64,000 nucleotides of DNA, taken from assembly GCA_030248225.1 (NCBI GenBank), contig JASANE010007249.1, forward strand, positions 62,001-126,000, written 5' to 3'. Below, one piece after another: positions 59,250-64,000 of this stretch; positions within the stretch are counted from its first letter, which is position 1; each line of letters starts with the position of its first letter. Below the pieces are notes generated by a model that saw nothing but the letters and a program-made list of their open reading frames with translations, did no database searches and was not told the DNA's origin. Source of the DNA: Trileptium ribeirensis. Taxonomy: Eukaryota; Nematoda; Enoplea; Enoplida; Thoracostomopsidae. The translations under genes and the position numbers were made by a program.

Positions 59250-62200
59250 AATTAACACATTTTACAGTGCTTTCCAGAAATATGGTTGTCGTTTTTCGAA
59301 ACGAACAAATTTCGAACACGTTTCAAATTAACTTAAAAAAAGTACACCAAAAACTTCGAACAAAATTCTGAATTTTTAAACGAGCAGCACTCATTTCTGT
59401 TAGTTATATACATTTTTAGAATGGTACTAATCGTTCTGGTTCAAACATGTTGGGAATTAAAAAATAATTATTTCTGTATGAATTAAAACTGTTTGTATTG
59501 GAATTCCATAAAGGTAAACAAGACAAAAGAGATAGCTAAATAACTGATGTAAAAAATGGTGTGCTGCAATTTCAACTATTTGGTCTCACAAACGAATGTG
59601 CAACTAAAAGAGTAGCTACAGCAATGTCTATATTAGCGAACTGTAGTTGTACCGTGCCCGTATTTTTCCAAGAAGTTTCGGTATTGAAAATGGCAAAAAT
59701 ATGAAATTTCGTCTTTTGTTCTTGTATGGAGCTAATTAAACTATAGCAATGATATTTTTAGTCTAACATAATGTGTAAGTAGTTCTTATCTAACCTGTAC
59801 CCTCGCACAGGCACTTTGATCACAATAATTATTTTTTGTGTTTTTATTGTTAGTATCGATGTTTTATTTTGTTATTTTTGCTGTGTTGTGTATGTTTATT
59901 TTGTTTCCGCTAATATTGTGTTGATTTTGCGTTTTAGGAAGTCATTATATTATGACAATTATTTATTGACAAGTTCGTTTATTATTAGGCCGTGCTCACT
60001 TTGCTCCCGATCTTATCCGGTACAGCCAAACTCTATATCTACCGTATACGTTTGTATGTATTATGCTTTTTCTCACTGCATCATACGTTTCGGATTTGAC
60101 AAAAATCGTGAATGCTGTGTGTGGACTGTTGTATGTAGAATTATGGTTAAAATCGGAGCGGATCGTATCGGACGCAACGTGAATACGTCCTTATTCGTTG
60201 CTAGATGTGTAATTTTAAAATTAATCTATTTTCTAATTTGCTCCGTGGTGTACTGTGGTAACTCAGTTAAGTAGCGGTCCACCGAAGAGTGGTGTTAACG
60301 CGCTGTTTAGTTTTGAATAGATGGTGGAACGTTTACTATATAAGTACAGTATTCCTCAGAAATATTGCTATCGATTTTCCAACGAGCCAACATCGATCAA
60401 TAATTTATTCTCGGACAAATTTAAAAACCGCTCTAAAAATATCGAGTATTGAACGAACAGCTCTTATGCATGATAAACTTAATCTGTGTCCCTTACGATC
60501 CTCTTTTGTCAAAAGCAATTGACATTCAGTTGTTCGCTGAACACAAATTTTTCATTTTTGCGTAAAACAACAGAAATTGGTCCGTTTAATATTTCATACA
60601 TTATAATTTGAAAATGTTCGCGAACACATTGGTGTTAATATACAGGGGCCGAAATGCATTCGTTAATGAGGTTATGGAACAGAAAAATGTCGAGATCGAA
60701 TACGGCTATTGAACTCCTAGTTTTGTTCTCTAACAACGTTTTGTACATGGTGTCAAAAGAGGATGGTTGAGGGCGCATTTTAAGTTTACTCTTGCATTAT
60801 TTATATTGAACACTGTTCCTTGTTATCATACATGCCTTCACAGCAGTGCGTTCACAAATATCGAAACACACTATTCTTCATTTTAACAGGTTAGGTGAAG
60901 TTTTAACCGCCTACGGTTGCAAACATATAGCGATGCAGTAAATTGCGTTTAAATTATTACTTGACAAGGACATCGTTGAGTACAATTGTAGCATAGCATA
61001 AATGCATTTGTGTGCGCAAGCTTGTTTGTGTCAGCCATATTCCCGTGAAATTACTGCCCAGTTTCGAAAGACCGAAAACCGAAGCTATCATGACGACGTA
61101 TCTACCCGCGGTTAAGTTTTAAAGACTAGTCGAATAAACTTGGGACAAATTTGGAAATAGACGCCAAATTTTTGCAGTAATTTATCTAGACAACCTTTTT
61201 ATCAAAGTTTGAAATATTGGGAACGAGCATTAGCCGGGTAGCGCTATTATTTCTTGTTGTGTTAATATCAGTATTAACATATTAGTGAATGATATTTTTA
61301 GTATTTTTATCCGGTAACCGGGAGATGCTTTGCACTTAGTTTTAAGGCCTTTACGCTCCAGTCGTGCATATATTCATTTGTAGCTACAGTATTCGCCTTA
61401 AATGAGTGTCATATTTTTAAAAAACGCATAATAAAATCTATTTTCGAACAATACTCGCCATATTTTCAAATTTAAGAAACGGTGCCAAAATTTCGAACAC
61501 TTGTCGAACAAAATTTTGAATTTATTGAACGAACTTAGAGCGAACATCGAACGAGCGGCACTCATTTCTAACGGGTGATGTAGCTCGTCTACAAGATTCC
61601 AAGCTTTGGAGCAATGGTTAAAGGTCCGCTTGTTCATTTTCGGGAACTTTCCAAAAGCAATACCATAATTTAATTGTGGTTTGTAATGAATTATTGATAT
61701 TGCTAGTTGCCGTGTAAACTGGTCTAGCTGTATGTCCCGATCAATGTCGTCAACCCAATACGTTCGTGAAGCTCAAAAGTCAAAATGGAAAATTAATGAA
61801 AATGTTAATTAGAAAGTAGTGTTACATCTAGACTCTAGCTACATTTTATAATGATCTTGGTAATGCGCGAGTAAGCTTAACCATCCTATTTTGTATTTTT
61901 GCATAAAATTTTTATGGAACGCTTTTGGTCATTTGAAATTCGGCGTAAAACTGTTCGCGAACACAGCGCTCGCGATTGAAATCTAACCATTTTGTGATTT
62001 CGAAAATTTAAGTAAAATTACCCAAATTTTTGAGAACGAAAGTTTGTCGATTTGATTGTGACGTCACTTTTGCATTAAATGTGTTCGCGAACACTGAATA
62101 ATCCAAATTTAAATGATAATGCATTAGGGAACAGAATTTCTGCAAATTGAAATCGCCGAAATTCTGTTCGAACACAAGGTCTAATTTCTGGCACTTGTAT

Positions 62201-62250
62201 TTGATTTTGCGAATTTTCAAATTAAACCTTTTTCCGTAACGAGGGTTTGC
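59250..62250. repeat. Diffuse GAACA-rich repeat with TGTTCGCGAACA palindromes
   Basis: The 12-bp palindrome TGTTCGCGAACA occurs at 60615, 61952 and 62082, and a near copy TGTTCGCTGAACA near 60531. A second shared string, ACGAGC(A/G)GCACTCATTTCT, lies at about 59382 and 61549, each after a run of CGAACAAAATT. These look like pieces of one dispersed repeat family. Open frames here, including a hydrophobic 152-codon one at 59816, match nothing known. Confidence 0.55.
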
Positions 62251-62299
62251 GATCCGATATCGGTAATGACATAATAGCATGGTTGGGGGGTCACCTTAA

Positions 62300-62990
62300 G
62301 TTTACTTAATCGTCGTATAAGCTGTCTAATGCTGATACATTTTGTCACAGCGTAGTGTCTCAGTGGGAAGATAACTTTGTATTCTTTACTTGACAGACGA
62401 CTGAGAAAATTATTTCGTTATAAGAACTGTTAAAATACTGATTAGGAGTTGTTTGTACTTCTAGACTCTGGCTCTTGTATATAGCTATAATTGTTATTTT
62501 TTAATCTGTTTTGCGATAATTTTTGTGTTTTCATTTCGTATTCATCTGTAAACTATCTACACTAGTTTGATATCTGAGATGTTAGTGGTAAAGACGGACA
62601 CATGCAATCCCATTCTTAGTCACACCATTTAGAATCGGAAATTTGTCTCTGATTTTTTGTGTTAAATGCTAAATTTATTTCGTTCTAAAAACCGATATAG
62701 GATTTCACTTATTAACTGTAATGCTCGCAATATATTTATTGAAACGGCAAATACAAGTTTTTAAATCTACAAGGTTATAGATTTATCCTGATATTATGCA
62801 TCATTTATCTTAAGATGCACCTATAGCCGGATTCAGTCACGCAGTCCAATGTTTTGGCACAGTCGACCGCGGCCGTTGCAAAGTAAAATCACAGCCTTTG
62901 TAGACCAGTAAGTTTAAACCGGCCGGACTGGGCCACGTAACGCTAATTGGTAACGCTGTTAATGGCGTTGGTCATTGAAGCGTATTTAGT
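62300..62990. other. Gene-free AT-rich stretch
   Basis: No recognised gene, repeat or RNA. Confidence 0.4.
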
Positions 62991-62999
62991 ACTAGTTTC

Positions 63000-63470
63000 C
63001 AGGATTCAAAAAGTACATAGGACCGAAGACGGGCGATCCTATCCCGGGCAGGAGGAGGTCTACCCCTTGAGGACTCCTTCGCAATGTGCCGATACAACGA
63101 CGGTAAGCCAACCGCCCTTGGCGTGACGCAGGCGCCAAGTATCTACGCAGCCTTCCCTCCTCAGCGCAGGGGGCAGAGGCCTTACATTTACGATAATACA
63201 TTTATTGGCTGCGTGCCAACGACAATTTCCCAGTTTCACTATAAGCTCGAGTTTTCTGACACTAGAACTTAGCAGCACGCCCTTCCTGCCACCGGCTGGC
63301 AGACCCTCTCGGTACGCAGGAGTCCTCTCCCCCAAACCACCGGATGCCTTCTTCTGAGGCATTGGACCTCGTGCATTTATGATTATATATGTAATATCTC
63401 CGCATCCTACTGACAATTTCCGTCCAGTTTCATTAAGTTTTCTGACACTAGAACTTCGCAGCGTGCAATC
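63000..63470 (+). repeat. GC-rich tandem duplication (~186 bp)
   Basis: TTTTCTGACACTAGAACTT occurs at 63252 and 63438, each preceded by a CAATTTCC...CAGTTTCA block and, further up, a GC-rich part. The copies are diverged. Open frames on both strands here (up to 118 codons) are probably compositional. Confidence 0.7.
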
Positions 63471-63904
63471 TTTGTATTATACATAACCAAATTATCTGCA
63501 ACATGTATTTCGTCATTGTTAAATGCAGATTCATTACTCAAGTAATGTCTCACTTTCCTAACCAAAATTTCTGTCGTGTTCTTCCAAGTCAATATTTTCG
63601 CCACCGGGCAAACCCTTAGCTGAACTATACATAATAGTTGTCTTTGCATTTCAGCTTGAGGTACACTAACGTTTTACACGTTTTAGATAATGTATTTCCG
63701 AATTCAGCACCTGTATCCGCAAAAATAGCATTAGATTGAGGAAAATTTTTTGATCGTCAACTACTATAATTTACACAGCAAGCCAAAGTAGCTATGCATC
63801 AAAGCATTTTATACACTGCTTAACATAGGCTAAGACCAGCTCTTGTTATAATTTTATAGTCCAGCTCGGCTCAAAGGATTTGACGCGTCTCTTTAACTGG
63901 GTGC

Positions 63905-64000
63905 CCGCTACCTGGGAAAACCTGGGATTCGACGACAAACCTGGGAGTTCGAGGCCCGTGGGGAAAAAGGGAAAAACCTGGGATTTTCTGAGAAAAAACC
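63905..64000 (+). repeat. CCTGGGA-rich repeat, cut by the window end
   Basis: ACCTGGGAAAACCTGGGATT and further AACCTGGGA units run off the right edge. A similar CCTGGAAAAT pattern is found inside the hAT-like MITE at 35800, so this may be the start of a related element. Confidence 0.4.

Noticed and set aside
59816..60274. 152-codon hydrophobic open frame
   Set aside because: T-rich sequence gives apparent membrane segments. No family resemblance and it sits in a repeat-rich stretch.

Overview
This window is animal nuclear DNA: AT-rich, repeat-rich, with long GT-AG introns and one large intron-split gene. The genus cannot be fixed from the sequence. A long-intron invertebrate fits; a nematode or similar worm is only a guess.

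The one convincing host gene is CDC6, the replication-licensing ATPase. It lies on the + strand from 32984 to 58901. Eleven exons can be joined with matching intron phases into a 643-codon frame. The frame has an N-terminal tail with CDK sites and an RxL motif, an AAA+ core (Walker A, Walker B, sensor 1, sensor 2), and a C-terminal winged helix. An AATAAA signal follows at 59101. Its introns hold many transposon remains: two non-LTR reverse transcriptase fragments, hAT-like and other inverted-repeat MITEs, and SINE-like copies.

Left edge (1-1753): a GC-richer island with the 3' part of a UPF1/DNA2-type superfamily 1 helicase, then a NADAR-domain gene. Together they carry three in-frame stops and no frameshift. 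From 1754 to 8200 the DNA is AT-rich with almost no recognisable content.

From 8200 to 15584 there is a composite structure. A TATA/initiator-like promoter is followed by six short hairpins, two of which carry paired compensatory changes. A 6.6-kb satellite follows, made of alternating ~103.5-bp monomers (dimer ~207 bp) with a higher-order repeat of 13 or 15 monomers.

From 18.9 to 24.9 kb lies a GC-elevated, ORF-poor block bracketed by minisatellite arrays of the same ~31-bp motif in opposite orientation. It contains a degenerate tRNA-Ser-like sequence. From 26.1 to 29.4 kb there are MITEs and tandem repeats. Downstream of CDC6, 59.2-62.3 kb carries a diffuse repeat with several copies of a 12-bp palindrome, and 63.0-63.5 kb a GC-rich tandem duplication.

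The strongest candidates for something undescribed are the covarying hairpin array next to the satellite and the decayed helicase plus NADAR pair.
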